Positions 1 to 12,139 of a stretch of 64,000 nt of DNA are shown here, one piece after another (within the stretch, counting starts at the first letter, position 1; each line of letters starts with the position of its first letter). The DNA lies in assembly GCF_026210795.1 (NCBI RefSeq), contig NC_089441.1, positions 3,844,001-3,908,000 on the forward strand, read 5' to 3'. Below the pieces are notes generated by a model. It searched no databases and was not told the DNA's origin. It saw only the letters and a program-made list of their open reading frames with translations. This DNA comes from Rhizophagus irregularis. Its lineage: Eukaryota; Glomeromycota; Glomeromycetes; Glomerales; Glomeraceae. Made by a program: the position numbers and the translations under genes.

Positions 1-1881
1 ATAACCTAAAACATTTTATTAATGTAGGAATTAAATCTTATACGAAAACATTACTGATTATAATGAAACATAACTTCTTACTTACGCGTATAAAAATACC
101 ATACATAGCACATTGTTCTCTAAATCATTAAGTACAACTGTTGCAGTGTCAAATGTAAAGGTACACATTAAATCAATAAGTTCACGTTCTATGCTGGTAG
201 TAATGGAAAGAGGTTTTCTAAGAATATGAAAACTGATGATAAAGTTAAAAATTAGGCTGGATAAATACTAATAACATTTTGAAATTTTCGATTACGAACC
301 ATTCAATTATTTTTTCGGAGAAAATTTGAATTCTCATTAACATATTCTCGTCGTCCGTTATAGGTATGCGCCGCATTGCCGAATCATTGCCTTTTTTGAA
401 TTGTCCATTATTTATACTCTTAAAATATTGCCTTGTATTTGGCGTGGACATTCTATCCAATGCTGTCCATATTTTTCCAAATAATGACATTTGCAACACA
501 ATCCTTTTCTTTTTATGAGCTTCTTTTTCACGTGGTAGCTGTAGTGATGCATTGATATCATTAGCTGGCCGAGAACTTTTAGATGAATAATCATCTAAAG
601 GATCTTTAAATTCAATAGAAGTTGGTTGAAGCTGTTTAACCAACTTTTTACTTTTTTTAACTGAATCATTTGTCCTTACTGAAGTTGATTTTGATAATAA
701 ATCAACTGGATCATTTTCATTCTCTTCATTATCTTTGTAATGAAATTTTCCATTACGAAACATGGAATTTGCTAATGACATTGCCATTTCATAGGCCTCC
801 TCATCAGTTTTTGGTATATCATCATCCTTAGTAGCTTGCTTTTCCTTTGATAATACTAATGTTGTCGGCTTGTTATTACTATCATTACTATCTGAAATCG
901 ACAATTTCTGAAAATCTATACGAAATCCCTCAATAGCATCATGTGCATTAGTATCGTTAGTTGAAGTTGGTACGGATGGCACTTCAATTTCATTATCGTC
1001 TTTTTCCTTTATAGTTAATCCGGGAGGAGCAGGTGGAAGATTAGCTAACATCTCCTTAACATAATTTGATCTACTGTCCTCTTTATTTCGCGATTTACCA
1101 GAAGAATTTTCGTTTTTAATGATTTCCCTACAAAGAATACAAAATTAAAATATATAAACACAAAAAAAAGGCTATAATTTTCTTACCTTATATCTACACC
1201 CAACGGTATAACATTAACTGATTTCCAATTTTCCAAATTTCTCATATACACAGGTTCCTCGGATAATTGCGTCGCAAAAAACTTGGACGATGTAAAACAA
1301 ATAGTTGAGCAATAACATTTTAACTCGGTGATATCATAAATCTTTCTTGATCGGTTAGAGATTCGAAATTGCCCTTGAATTTTCTATGTTAAAAGTATAT
1401 ATATACACACCAACGAATCAATTTGTCACTTTTTCGTATTTTCAAAATGAAGAAATTAAATAGAGAAAGCGATAAAACTTATATACTTGACGATTGTTAT
1501 TACAAATCGGGTACCCACACAAGTTGTCTGCATTTCTTTCTTCAACGATTTCAAAATAATGTTGCGGCGACAAGTACTTTGCCTATAAATAACATAAAAA
1601 TTCAGAACAATAATCTATAAATTCAACATTTATTTAAAGAATAAAAGAATAAATACTGATTCGCGCAAAACATCTATGTCTATAGTTTCGAACAACTTTT
1701 CTTGCCAGACTAAGCATAATTGATCAAATTTTTTGCGATTTTCGAGATTTTGCCTAACCAGTTTCTGCTTTGTTGTTAATTTATTTGGCTTCTTCCGGGT
1801 AGAATACCGCTGAACTTTCGCGTCATTATTGAAGACTTTAGTTTTACGTTTTTGATTTCCGCTTTCCAACGTTGAAGTCAT
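1..1881 (-). CDS. RTR1: RPAP2/Rtr1-type RNA polymerase II CTD phosphatase, partial (3' end beyond left edge)
   Basis: Exons read on the minus strand: 1881-1657, 1582-1487, 1383-1187, then from 1127 leftwards to at least about 86, where a GTAAGT donor shows that the gene continues outside the window. The start at 1881 opens a basic, helical N-terminus. The zinc-binding core follows: LSPQHYFEIVEERN then CGYPIC in exon 2, and KIYDITELKCYCSTIC then SSKFFATQLSEEPVYMR in exon 3. This Cys pattern and the DITE...C...C signature are typical of the RPAP2/Rtr1 family, which removes Ser5 phosphates from the Pol II tail and helps import Pol II. A linker rich in Ser, Asp and Asn follows. The C-terminal part includes SLFGKIWTALDRMS and SIERELIDLMCTF. 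The last visible splice is uncertain: either the frame ends at 245, or a weak GTTCGT donor near 313 joins an acceptor near 230 and keeps the C-terminal domain. The second is favoured because the downstream frame is family-like. Confidence 0.85.
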
Positions 1882-2058
1882 GCTAAACCCAGAGAGAATC
1901 AAACGAATCAAACAACTGCGGATCACATAAAAATCAATTGATCACATGATTAATGTTTGTCGTACCCTCAACTTTAATTAGTAATGGCCAAACCACAGAA
2001 ATCTATACATTATGATTGTAGACTATTTAATTAGATAATAATAAATATTTTAAAAGTA

Positions 2059-2943
2059 TTAACTGATCAAAGAATTTTTAACTTCGAAACAGCTATGAAC
2101 TACAAAATAGAATAGAATGAGCCAAATTACGATTAAAACCACTATAGCAAGGCTATATATCTCATTGCGTAATAAAATAATAAATTGAATGAATAAAATA
2201 AATAATAAAGTACATTGTGTAAATTTTGTTCTAACAGAGATCTCATAATCTTTTTGATCTATAAATAAATCATCAAAGTTCACATTATTTTCAACATTCT
2301 GAAATGGAATAGGTTTTTTCCATGACCAGAATTTTTTTGGATTCAAGTGATGACTTTCATAATATATTGGAATATGAAATATATTTTCAGAATTTGAATC
2401 ACTTGGAATGTTAGGCGGCCTTGTACGAATGATAATAGGAGTTCCTTTACGAATAATTGTCTGTGTATTATTTTCTCTTTCTTTATTGGGAATAATATCA
2501 TCTTGACTCTGAAATTCGTCACTAACGTCATTAGAAAATAAATACCGTCCTCGTTTAGATCGTTTGAATCGTTTCGGCTCTTTTGGTGATTCATTTAATT
2601 TTGTTTTCATATCCATTTTATTTTTTATTCCGACATCGTTTTGCTCAGGTTTAGAAATCTTGTTTGTTTTTGATCTTTCTGAATCAATCACTTTTTTTTC
2701 AAGGACTTTGACAATGGGCTTACTGTCATTTACAGTTGAAAAATACCAGGCAGTATCAAATTTTGAGTACCATGCGTTTGCATTCTCATTTTGTTTTTCA
2801 GTTATTGGAACGACTGGTACTATTTCACGAATTTTATTAGCACCTTTTGAATTGTTTTCAAGTGAAAAGTTCATATTTGACGTCGAAAAAGTGGATGAAA
2901 ACGTTTGATCCGTTTCACCTTTATCGTGATTAGAAATTGCCAT
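2059..2943 (-). CDS. Unknown protein with two C-terminal membrane segments
   Basis: Single-exon frame of 294 residues starting MAISNHDKGETD. The first 210 residues are hydrophilic and low in order, with basic stretches around 120-135 (PKRFKRSKRGR) and many Asn, Ser and Lys. Two hydrophobic segments close the protein, roughly residues 243-259 (LLFILFIQFIILL) and 264-286 (LAIVVLIVIWLILFYFVV), separated by a short RNEIYS turn. This suggests a hairpin membrane anchor with a long soluble N-terminal part, as in some ER-shaping or tail-anchored proteins. No family is recognised. It lies upstream of the RPAP2-like gene in the same direction, about 180 bp away, so it probably ends just before that gene's promoter. 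Length and composition make chance unlikely. Function is unknown. Confidence 0.7.
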   Translation of the reverse strand: MAISNHDKGETDQTFSSTFSTSNMNFSLENNSKGANKIREIVPVVPITEKQNENANAWYSKFDTAWYFSTVNDSKPIVKVLEKKVIDSERSKTNKISKPEQNDVGIKNKMDMKTKLNESPKEPKRFKRSKRGRYLFSNDVSDEFQSQDDIIPNKERENNTQTIIRKGTPIIIRTRPPNIPSDSNSENIFHIPIYYESHHLNPKKFWSWKKPIPFQNVENNVNFDDLFIDQKDYEISVRTKFTQCTLLFILFIQFIILLRNEIYSLAIVVLIVIWLILFYFVVHSCFEVKNSLIS

Positions 2944-4336
2944 TTTTCTTCAATTTTACTCTGACTTTTAACCTTTTTTTTTCAGAAAAAAGCTATGTAT
3001 TGTGTTTTTTTTTAAAAAACTAATCGATATTTGAACAAATTTGCGTAATTGTGAAAATTTCCCTGTTTTAGAATGTTCATTGTGTTAAAGAACAAAATTC
3101 TTTCTTTTTTTTTTGAAGGAATTATTTAAAATTCTCACTCTTTTAGGCAAAATCAAACAAAAGTTTGATTCCCTGCGCCTCCGCAGTAAAATCGTACCGA
3201 TTGTAATACAGTATCCCATAATCTTATATTTACAACAATTCTTAATCTATTCAACCTTAATTCCTAGTTTCTTAATTAAAAACAGTCCGATATACCGAGC
3301 TTTAGCTTATTAACGAAATAGCTATTGAAAAAATGGCCCGGACTCAGAAAAATTTTATGGATTCAATAATTCCAAATACGGCTTTTCAAAGGAATTTGAG
3401 AAGAATTTGTATTTGGATTCGCTGTCTTCAAACATTTTAATTCGTTATCCTTAACTTATGACCTTTTAAAAGATCATCATAACAATCCCATAACTAACCT
3501 CATTAATATAAATACTAACCCAAATTCTCAAATTACCTCTTCAGTCCTTATCGAGGGGGGAGCAAAGTGCTCAATGAGGTCCCATCCGAGAGTACTTCTG
3601 CCGACAACCTATCAACCCCTTATAAGATGCTTGCCACTTTGCGAGCATCAATTTTTGGAAAATATTTCCTTAAATATTATTTATTAAGCGGTGTGCGAGA
3701 TTTTCAAATCATCTTAAAAAAAAAAGTTCCCGAATGCAAAACCATAAAATTATTTAAAGTTATTTCATATTTATAAATAAATGTAAAAATTTTTTTTTTT
3801 ATTTGATTTCAATTAATTGATTATAAATGTTAACATGTTTAACATATGAAAATTAGTCACGTGGTAGAACTAAAAAAAAAATGTTTTTGAATTGTTAAAT
3901 TGTTGATCGATACATATGTTGATCGATAGATACATATAATTTGTACACAGTATAAGTATGTTATAAGTATAAACTGGGTTCACAAAATATATTTATGCAA
4001 AAAAAATTAAAAACGTATATTCATCTTAGCATATTCAAAATTAAATACTGCTCTATGCTCGTTTTATTGTTTAGTCAATAAATACAAATAAAAATTTGAG
4101 GAATTCCAACTTTCTGACTTTTTGAGGAGGAGGTATTTTTTGTATGGTTATTATACTATTCACTTTTGATTCTTTTTTCTTTAAGAATATACTTTTCGTG
4201 GTCCGGGTTTTTAAAAGTAAATAATACTTTTTAAATTTACACAGCCGTCTTCGCGAAAATCACACTTTCATTTACCAACAATAAAACTACCAAAATTCCA
4301 CCCCTACGAAATCACCCCGAAAAACATAAAGACAAT
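2944..4336. other. Intergenic, with one weak frame of doubtful status
   Basis: AT-rich spacer. A short frame at 3567-3776 begins MLNEVPSESTSADNLSTPYK and stretches of slightly higher GC lie at 3340-3660. They look like a worn coding fragment of unknown origin rather than a live gene. No RNA gene is recognised. Confidence 0.4.
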
Positions 4337-5533
4337 ATGAGCATGAAATGGCTTTTTCAGCCAAGTCGCCAAGTAGCAGAGCAGCCCGATCAAAATGTAA
4401 AGTTAGCTACACCTGACCAATTTACTTTTACTTGGAGGGTTAAAGATTATCATGAGATAGCAGATCTATATCCGACTGGAAGATGGTTTTATAGTGATAG
4501 TTTTGCTGAACCAAATCAAGTTCAGCTAAAAGGTGTTGGATTAGATTCATCGGAATATTTATGGCGAATGTGCATGTATCCGAATGGAGTTTCTCCAAAT
4601 GATAATAACTATTTGGGATTATTTTTGAAGGCTATTCCAACAGATCATGAAAGAGATGGAAATTCTTCTGGAAGGGAACGAACTTATGCATTTGAAGTAT
4701 ATCGTTTAGAATCTCCAACGTCGTTAGGTTCGGCTGTTGCTCCAACTCCTGTTTTATTGAAAAATGAAAAATTTTCGAAGACAAGATTTGGATTTGGATC
4801 TGATCAAGTGTTTGGACGAAGGCAATTTTTAAAATTATCTGAAGTTTATCCAGATCCAACAAGCAAATTTGATTTAATAGTGAGAGTTCGTATCACTAAC
4901 GAAGAAAATGCAGCTTTGTTAGCAGCAGCTTTAGATGTGCCTCACGTAGAATTCCCTTTAGCTGCTCAAATTCCTCGATATTTTGATGATGAACGTTTTT
5001 GTGATGTTGAATTTACTTTTACATGTGGGTCAAGGATTAGAGCACATCGTATAATTTTAGCGTCACAATCGAAATATTTTGAATCTTTGTTAAGTGGACA
5101 ATGGGTTGAAGGCCGGAATAAAACAATTCCGATAAAGGAAATCGATTATGAAATTTTTAGGTGTGTAATGTATTATCTTTACACAGGAAAATTAGAAGAG
5201 AATCTGGAATTGGATACTTTTAAGGCTGCCTATATGAAAGCAGATATGCTTGGTTTAGAAGCATTTGGAAAGTTACTTGCTATTCGAATCGCTGAAGATG
5301 TAAATGCCGATAATTGGGATGAAATCCTGTTGTTGGGATGGCAAATGGGTGACACATGTCTGAAGTCTGCTTCTTTGGTATTTTTAACGACAAGGTGGGA
5401 TGAACTAAAGAATACAGAAAACATGCAACGTGTTGTAGGTTGTGGAAATATTGATTGGATAGAAGAAATGATAGCTGCTAAAATTTTTGGTGTTCATGGT
5501 ATGCATGATTCAAGTCGAAAATGTCGAAAGTAA
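4337..5533 (+). CDS. MATH-BTB protein (SPOP-like Cullin-3 adaptor)
   Basis: Intronless, 398 residues. Residues about 28-185 form a MATH (TRAF-like) domain: FTWRVKDYHEIADLYPTG opens it and LRMCMYP-type and GLFLK strands follow. Residues about 212-320 form a BTB/POZ domain with the classic order DVEFTF, RAHRIILASQSKYFESLL, YEIFRCVMYYLYTG, then a 3-box/BACK-like helical part to the end. In animals and plants such proteins bind substrates by MATH and Cullin-3 by BTB, forming an E3 ubiquitin ligase. That role is inferred here from the domain order. MATH-BTB and BTB proteins are strongly expanded in AM fungi. The start codon is preceded by an A-rich leader and no other Met is nearby upstream. The protein ends in a short basic tail SSRKCRK. 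Nothing appears broken. Confidence 0.9.
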   Translation: MSMKWLFQPSRQVAEQPDQNVKLATPDQFTFTWRVKDYHEIADLYPTGRWFYSDSFAEPNQVQLKGVGLDSSEYLWRMCMYPNGVSPNDNNYLGLFLKAIPTDHERDGNSSGRERTYAFEVYRLESPTSLGSAVAPTPVLLKNEKFSKTRFGFGSDQVFGRRQFLKLSEVYPDPTSKFDLIVRVRITNEENAALLAAALDVPHVEFPLAAQIPRYFDDERFCDVEFTFTCGSRIRAHRIILASQSKYFESLLSGQWVEGRNKTIPIKEIDYEIFRCVMYYLYTGKLEENLELDTFKAAYMKADMLGLEAFGKLLAIRIAEDVNADNWDEILLLGWQMGDTCLKSASLVFLTTRWDELKNTENMQRVVGCGNIDWIEEMIAAKIFGVHGMHDSSRKCRK

Positions 5534-6528
5534 TAAAATTGGAATTTCGAAATTTGAAGTTTGAAAATCAAGAAAATCAAGAACATTTTTTTTATGTGAA
5601 ATCGGGGGATATGTAAATTTGAAATGGTGCGTAAAACAATTTTACCATTTTTTATTAATATTTTTTTTTTAATTGTGCTTATGTAGCAAAAAAATGATTA
5701 TTTTATTCTTCTTTTTAATTCGAAACATAATAAGAAATTGTTAGAAAATAAAGTACATACACATTTGTGTACTTATAGAAAACTATTTTTTTCAAGAATA
5801 ATAAAAAATTTTAATAATTAGCTGATGGAGTTGATGTGGGTAAATGAGTCAAATTGAATGGAATAATTTAAGCGGAGCTAGATGTATGATCCGATAACAA
5901 CAGAAGTTAAGAGTATTACCTATAATTTTTTCAAGTCATTATCAATTACAAAATTTAAGTATATTTTTTTACATTTAGCATAAACTATTTTTACTTACAC
6001 CATTGATTAGAACAATGGAAATATATGACAAGTCACGATTCTACAATTGTGTCACGGCGATATAAACTTACACGAGAGTTATAATATATATATTTTTAAT
6101 ATTTTGCGCGAATTAATTAGTTGTGCCAGAAGATGTGGATATGCAATTGAAAAAAAAACTAAAAATCAGAATAAGTTCGTAAATCTATTAAGATTAAAAA
6201 TAGAAATGGAATATATTATTTAATTGCAGCATGTGTCGGCAATATCAACATAGATTTAACTGAATAGAATAGATACAATAGATGCCTTAATAAAAAAATG
6301 ATAGATTTATAATCAGTATTTTACCTTCTAAAAAAATTTAAAAAATATTTTAACTATTGGTATATATATTAAAAAAAATTTTTATAATTGATAATTTGAT
6401 AATATTAAATTCTTTAAATTCTGTAATACGATTGAGTCACCGAATTCACGATCATCACGTGGAATTTTTTTTCGAAGTTAAAATAATCGACTCCGAATTT
6501 TTATTCTATTTTATTAATAAAACCGAAT
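5534..6528. other. Intergenic spacer
   Basis: About 1 kb of very AT-rich DNA between the MATH-BTB gene and RPN13. No coding frame with believable composition, no tRNA and no clear repeat was seen. Confidence 0.5.
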
Positions 6529-8254
6529 ATGGCCACCTCTCTTTTTCCTACACCTGTACCTCGAAGAAAATATCCTGTCGAATTCAAAGCCGGGAAACTT
6601 AAACGAGATGGAAATACAAATTGGTTGAAAGCCGACGAAAGAAAAGGGTGAGACGTAAACTGTTGTGAGTTAGCATGAAATATTGTTAACATTTTACACG
6701 TTTTTTTTCTTTTCACGCGTTATAGGCTCGTATATATGGACCAGGTACTATTCTCTTTTTCTCTGTTAGTCTTACCATACAAAAACTCATATTTATATAT
6801 TAACAACTATGTAATATTTTTTTATTGAAAAGGGTGACGATCAACTGATGCATTTCTATTGGAAAGATAGGAAAAACAATGCTGTAGAAGATGTAAGAAC
6901 ATTATTATATAGAATAAAAGTTTAATCCTACGAATTTCGTTTTTAATTAAAAATAATTAATTTAGGATTTGATTCTCTTTCCCGAAGAAGCTGAATTTAT
7001 TCGAGTAGAACAATGTACAACTGGTCGCGTGTATTTACTTAATTTTAAATCATCTTCCCGCAAACTATTTTTTTGGATGCAAGATGCGAAAGATGACAAG
7101 GATGAAGAAAATGTTGCAAAAGTTAATCGATTAATTAATGATCCACAAGCCGGATTAGCAGAAAGCAGACAACAACAAAGTAGTGCGGGTCAATTAGGTA
7201 GCCCTTTTCAAAACATGCAAAACATGGACGATTTAGCAGGATTCGGAATGGATCAAGAACAATTATTGCAATTACTCCAAGGTCAAGGATTCGGGTAAGT
7301 ATTATCAATTCCAGGATTTTTTTTGCACTGTATATTAATTAATAATAATTATATTATAAGTGGACCTCCTTTCACGTCAACTACTCCTGCCGAGCCACAA
7401 TCTGCAACAGCTGCAACATCAGAAGCTGGTTCTGGAGTACAAACTACAGAATCAAATCTCGGTTTTACTTCTGAACAATTAGGCAACTTGAGAAATATTT
7501 TGTCTGGTATACAAGTTCCAGGTACTTATATTGAAATAGAAGGTTAGGAAATTTAGTATGATTTTCGAAAATTAAAATATATTTTCTTACCTTTAATAGA
7601 GGGAACAAGACAACCTGGTAAGATTATTCCTATAAAAAAGAAATTCTTTTTTTTTTAAAAAAAAAAATATTTTTTATTCCTTTTTATTGACTTATAGATG
7701 TAAGCCTGGTTGATGTTCTCACGCCCAGTGCCATTGGACCCTTATTAAATAACCCAGAGATAGCTTCGGGTATGCAGAAAAATTTCATTTTTTTTTTAAA
7801 TATAAATTTATTTTATACATATTTTGATTGGATATTAGCTTTATTTCCTCACCTGCCTGCCAACATTGAAAGATCACCTGAAGAATTAGCCGCTGTTATT
7901 CAAAGTCCGCAGTTTGCACAGGTAATTCTTTAATAACCTAAATAGGAAATAGTCATTACTTTATTTATTATTTTCTATGTGACGTGTAGGCATTACAGTC
8001 TTTAAGCATCGCCTTGCAATCTGGCCAATTAGGACCTTTGCTGTCTCAATTAGGTTTAGATCCATCAGCCGGCAATGGTAAGATTTCTTTGATTAAATAA
8101 AAATAAATAAATAGCCGCCCATGATTAATATTTATTATATTCAGGAGTCGAAGCATTCCTCCGTGCCATTCAGGAACAAGCGAATAGGCGACACAGAGAT
8201 CACGAGGATGAAAACACTGAAGATCATAGCGGCGATAGAATGGAAGAAGATTGA
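6529..8254 (+). CDS. RPN13: Proteasomal ubiquitin receptor Rpn13/ADRM1
   Basis: Ten exons: 6529-6647, 6726-6744, 6833-6892, 6966-7294, 7361-7521, 7600-7617, 7698-7769, 7839-7921, 7990-8077 and 8145-8254, giving 352 residues with all phases matching. The N-terminal Pru domain (about residues 10-125) is clear: [67 protein letters not shown]. It binds ubiquitin and the Rpn2 C-terminus in the 19S base. A Gln/Ser/Gly-rich linker follows. The C-terminal DEUBAD domain ([17 protein letters not shown], then the helical [21 protein letters not shown]) recruits the deubiquitinase UCH37 in other organisms. The acidic tail ends DRMEED. Two exons are only 19 and 18 bp. An AATAAA lies 3' at about 8388. The start was chosen because it gives the family-typical short lead MATSLFPTP before the Pru domain. 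Confidence 0.93.
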
Positions 8255-8387
8255 TTATCGTACTTTATCGTACTCGTAGTATTTGTAGAGTAGTACAAAT
8301 CCAGTAAATTGACCTACCACACACATGGAACACACATGGAATCGAATAACTTATTTATAGTTTAAATGCCAAGAAAAAAATATAGCC

Positions 8388-8393
8388 AATAAA
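8388..8393 (+). terminator. Probable polyadenylation signal of RPN13
   Basis: AATAAA about 130 bp after the stop codon and just before a T-rich stretch. It lies between RPN13 and the CorA-type gene, which run in the same direction with a 266-bp gap. Confidence 0.4.
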
Positions 8394-8520
8394 CTTTATC
8401 TTTTTATTGATAAACATGATAAACATAAAAAATTATGATAAATCGAATCCCGATAAAAAATTTAAAAACTAGTTTCAATAAAAATATTTTAATATACAAA
8501 AAAGTTGTCGTTATTTAATC

Positions 8521-10568
8521 ATGTCGGGTGTAGAACAAAATAATAGTACTCCGGAAAACACTAAACGAGTTCCATCCCCACTACCCCCATCACAGCAATC
8601 ACAAATTGAAAAAGAACAAGAGCCTGCTGCTGAGAAATCCGAAAAAGAAATTTCGAAGCCCCCAACTCATAAACCTGGTTCTTTAACAGCAAATAACGAA
8701 AAACAAAAACTTCATTTATCAACTTGTGATCATGTAGTTCAAATAAGTAATGATTCAACGGTTGGAGATGACGAGTCAATTTGGGATGAGGGAGATCAAC
8801 CTACTTCTTATAATATGACCAGAAAACTTTCTAGTGTCGAAGAAGATGTTTGTTATCCATTAAGAACCGCTAACAAAGGTGATGGAATAGATTATGATGC
8901 ATTAGAAGAATATATTACAGAAGAAAAAACTTCAGCGAAAAAAGATGACGGAAATTATCATTTATTACCTTCGCCTATTGATGGTGAATCAAAAAGAAGA
9001 ATTAGTGAATTTGGTGAAAGAAAAAGAGTGATTGTCCACAATTTAATTCTGAATTTTTTAAATGACTCATCTCGTCATGAATTTATACTGATTTAATTCT
9101 TTTTTTTTTCATAAGAGTATTAGCGATGTGAAAGAAGAATCTCGATTCGTTTTTTATTCTATAGCAACAGGAACCATAAAAGCAAAATCATTTGCAACAA
9201 TTCCACCTGAAGGTAAAACAATGGCCGAATTATTAAAACAAGGAATTTTTTGGCTTGACGTTCTTGCACCAACTGAAACTGAAATGAGAATTTTAAGTTC
9301 GGTGTGTCATTTTGTCTTTTGTTGGGATAATTATACAAAATTTTTTTTTTTTATTAATATCTTTAATTTCTTTAATTTCTTTAGATTTTTCGTATTCATC
9401 CGCTGACAATGGAAGATATTGAGACAGAAGAATCGCGTGAAAAATGTGAACTCTTCAAGAATTATTATTTTGTTAGTTTTAGATCTCATGATAATAATTT
9501 TAATACGCCTGATATTGAGCCTATTAATATGTATAATGTTGTCATGAGAGAAGGAATTTTAACAGTGAGTATTTTGGAGAAATGGGATTTTTAATATATT
9601 TATAATTTTTAAAATTTTTAAATTTTATTTTTTAGTTTCATTTTCAACCAACGCCACATCAGCATAACGTTAGGAAAAGAATACAATATTTGAAAGATTT
9701 CATCACACTCACACCTGGTCGGTTTTATTTTTAAGATAATGACTTAGATTATATGTAATAATATTTATATAAATTAATTTCTTATTTAAATTAGATTGGA
9801 TAAATTATGCCATAATGGATGATGTTACGGATTATTTCGCACCTTTAATTCAAAAAGTGGAATTTGAATCCGATGCAATTGATCAACTCGTTATGGTACT
9901 TAAAAAATCCGAACAGCAAGATATGTTGGTGAGAATAGGATTATGCCGTAAACTGGTTATGACATTATTAAAAATGTTGGGAACAAAAGTTGATGTTATA
10001 AAAGGACTAATTAAAAGATTTGAAGATAAATTACTTGTTAATGAAAGTGATAAATGTGGTTCCGGAGATGTAACTCTTTATTTGGGTGATATTCAAGGTA
10101 AATAAGAGAGAAGTTTTTTTTTGATTTCAAAAAAATTGTTATTAAATTTTATATCTTTATTATCTTTATTTCAGATCATATTATTACTATGTTGCAAAAT
10201 CTTAATCATTATGAAAATATGTTATCGCGTGCACATTCAAATTATCTTGCCCAAATATCAATTGAAATTACACAATTGAGTAACACGACTAATGATTTTT
10301 TGAATAGAATGACTGTTTTTGCTACCATTTTATTGCCAATGAACGTTATTACAGGTATTAAATAAATAATTATAATTATGTATTTATTTTATCTAAACTT
10401 AAAAATCTTTTCTTATAATAAATAGGATTATTTGGCATGAATGTTCATGTACCCGGTCAAGAAGATAATCATTTGGCATGGTTTCTTGGAATAGTTGGTT
10501 CATTTGGTATAATTCTAATTATAGGAACTTTTTTTGCAAGAAAATTGGTAATGAAAATGGATCAATAG
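8521..10568 (+). CDS. CorA-type magnesium transporter (fungal Mnr2/Alr group)
   Basis: Seven exons: 8521-9027, 9116-9301, 9385-9564, 9636-9717, 9795-10097, 10175-10354 and 10426-10568, giving 526 residues in matching phase. The first about 170 residues are a disordered Pro/Ser/Glu-rich region, as in fungal Mnr2 and Alr proteins. The CorA core begins near FWLDVLAPTETEMRIL and continues through FRIHPLTMEDI, the long helix region (DAIDQLVMVLKKSEQQDML) and the willow helices. Two membrane segments close the protein, MTVFATILLPMNVITGLFG and LAWFLGIVGSFGIILIIG. The signature GMN tripeptide sits between them (GLFGMNVHVPG); that motif forms the Mg2+ selectivity site. Fungal members act in the plasma membrane or vacuole, and the sequence cannot tell which applies here. 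The long acidic-to-neutral N-terminal extension favours Mnr2-like. Start ATG is directly after the T-rich leader. Confidence 0.93.
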
Positions 10569-11905
10569 ATAAACAATAGTTTACCTATGGAATACTATGC
10601 TACTATGCTTATAGGTGGATAGATTATTTCTTTAAATAGTCATATGGGCGTATATCTGCTTAAAATTGATTAGATAACTTGCCCATGATTTAATTAATTA
10701 TATGTAATTATGTAATTAAGAAGTTAGTGAATAATACGTATATTAGTATAATTAACTGTAGAACGGAAATCATAGCTTTGCAGTATTAAGGCGTATCATA
10801 ATATTATGTAGAATTTTTTGGCGTAATAAATTAACCTTTTATTTAAGAAATCCATGACTCCCAATGTTATAATAAATTGTAAGGAAAAGTTCTATTCACA
10901 TTTAACATTTTCTTATCGATTTTTTCGATTTGTTAAATAGATACAATTAGCGTACTTTATTGCTGGCGACTTTTAGTGTTGCTTTAGTCCTTACCGGTCA
11001 AACTGAAGAACATTCTTAATAGATTATCCCAGGTTGCGCTTACAATGTACACCGAATTGAAAAATCATTAAAAATTTTGAAATTCCGAGTTTTTTTCACT
11101 AAAAATAACTAAAAAATTACAAGTTGATCTTGCCGTCCTTGTACAAAGCTGTGATTGGACACAACACAAATAAGCGTTGATTATGGGATATTATTTCCGA
11201 TTTGATTTTTGAATTATGTAAATTTCATTGTTATGTAATAAATTTATAGAGTATTTAAACTCATTTACTTTGAGACTAATTCTACTATTCAATAAAATAT
11301 TTTTATAAGAAAAATATCAGATTGTTCTTTTTTTCTCCGAAAGAAGTGTATTTCTGGAAAAGTGCGTTTATTTGAATAATTAAATTGAAAAAATTAAATC
11401 TGCAACTACTTTCTTGAAGAGAATTCTTATAAAGAATCTTTATTGATTAATAGCTATAATGATCTTTGATTAACAGCTATAATGGTTTTGATTAATAGAT
11501 ATAATGGTTTTGATTAAAAGCTGTAATAGTTTTAGTCTATTTTTATTATAAAGAAGGTTCAAGAACAAAACTGTAAACAATTAAATAATTACTTCATACG
11601 GTAGGTAACATATTCTACATATTTAATTGTTATTTTTCTTATCTTTCTCCCGTATCAAGACGTTTTCTTACCTAATGTGAAACATAAATATGCCAAAAAC
11701 ATTATAAACAACTGGTCAGCTGGACTATCAAATGACACCCACTACAGCTTAGTTATTCCCACTAACAAAAATATCAGGAATATATATATGATATAAAAAC
11801 GCACATTTAATTTTTAGTCTTTATTCAATTTGATCAAATTCGCAAAACAAAATAAAAATAAAAATAAAAAATAATCGAAAATTTTTGAAAAAACTTTTGT
11901 TCAAA
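10569..11905. other. Intergenic spacer with a short tandem repeat
   Basis: About 1.3 kb without a supported gene. Apart from the tandem repeat at 11440-11545 (listed separately) nothing was recognised. Confidence 0.5.
11440..11545. repeat. Imperfect tandem repeat, about 22-bp unit, four copies
   Basis: Successive variants of TTGATTAATAGCTATAATG occur about every 22-24 bp, with drift between copies. It is a local minisatellite in the spacer 3' of the CorA-type gene. Confidence 0.65.
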
Positions 11906-12139
11906 ATGCCTAAACCTGGTAAAAAACATCATTGCCATCGTTGTAAAAAATCGTACAGAACCTTTTGCAAAAAGCACGAAAATTATTGTGACAACCACGA
12001 TTGGTACTTTCGGATTAAGGAAGGATGTCCCATTTGTAGACAGGTAGAAGAAAGAGTAGAAAAAGAAGAAAGAGAAAAAAGAAGAACAATAGTAGCAAGA
12101 GAAAAAAGAACAACAATAGTAGCATGTTTAGCATGTTAA
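11906..12139 (+). CDS. Small Cys/His-rich, probably zinc-binding protein
   Basis: About 77 residues starting MPKPGKKHHCHRCKKSYR. The alternative start at 11885 would add MKKLLFK; the inner Met is preferred because the MPKPGKKHH start looks like a compact zinc-finger lead. Visible metal ligands are HHCHRC, then FCKKHENYCDNHDW and a CPICR pair, so one or two Zn knuckles are likely. The C-terminal half is a charged Glu/Arg/Lys helix (REEERVEKEEREKRR-like) ending CLAC. It has no signal peptide, so it is probably nuclear or cytosolic. No firm family assignment. Short proteins of this C-x2-C / C-x2-C type with a charged tail are frequent in fungi, but this is family-level memory, not a search. Confidence 0.6.
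   Translation: MPKPGKKHHCHRCKKSYRTFCKKHENYCDNHDWYFRIKEGCPICRQVEERVEKEEREKRRTIVAREKRTTIVACLAC

Noticed and set aside
1423-1620. Plus-strand frame inside the RPAP2-like gene
   Set aside because: Opposite strand of exon 2 and intron of the gene. The minus reading gives the conserved CGYPIC motif.
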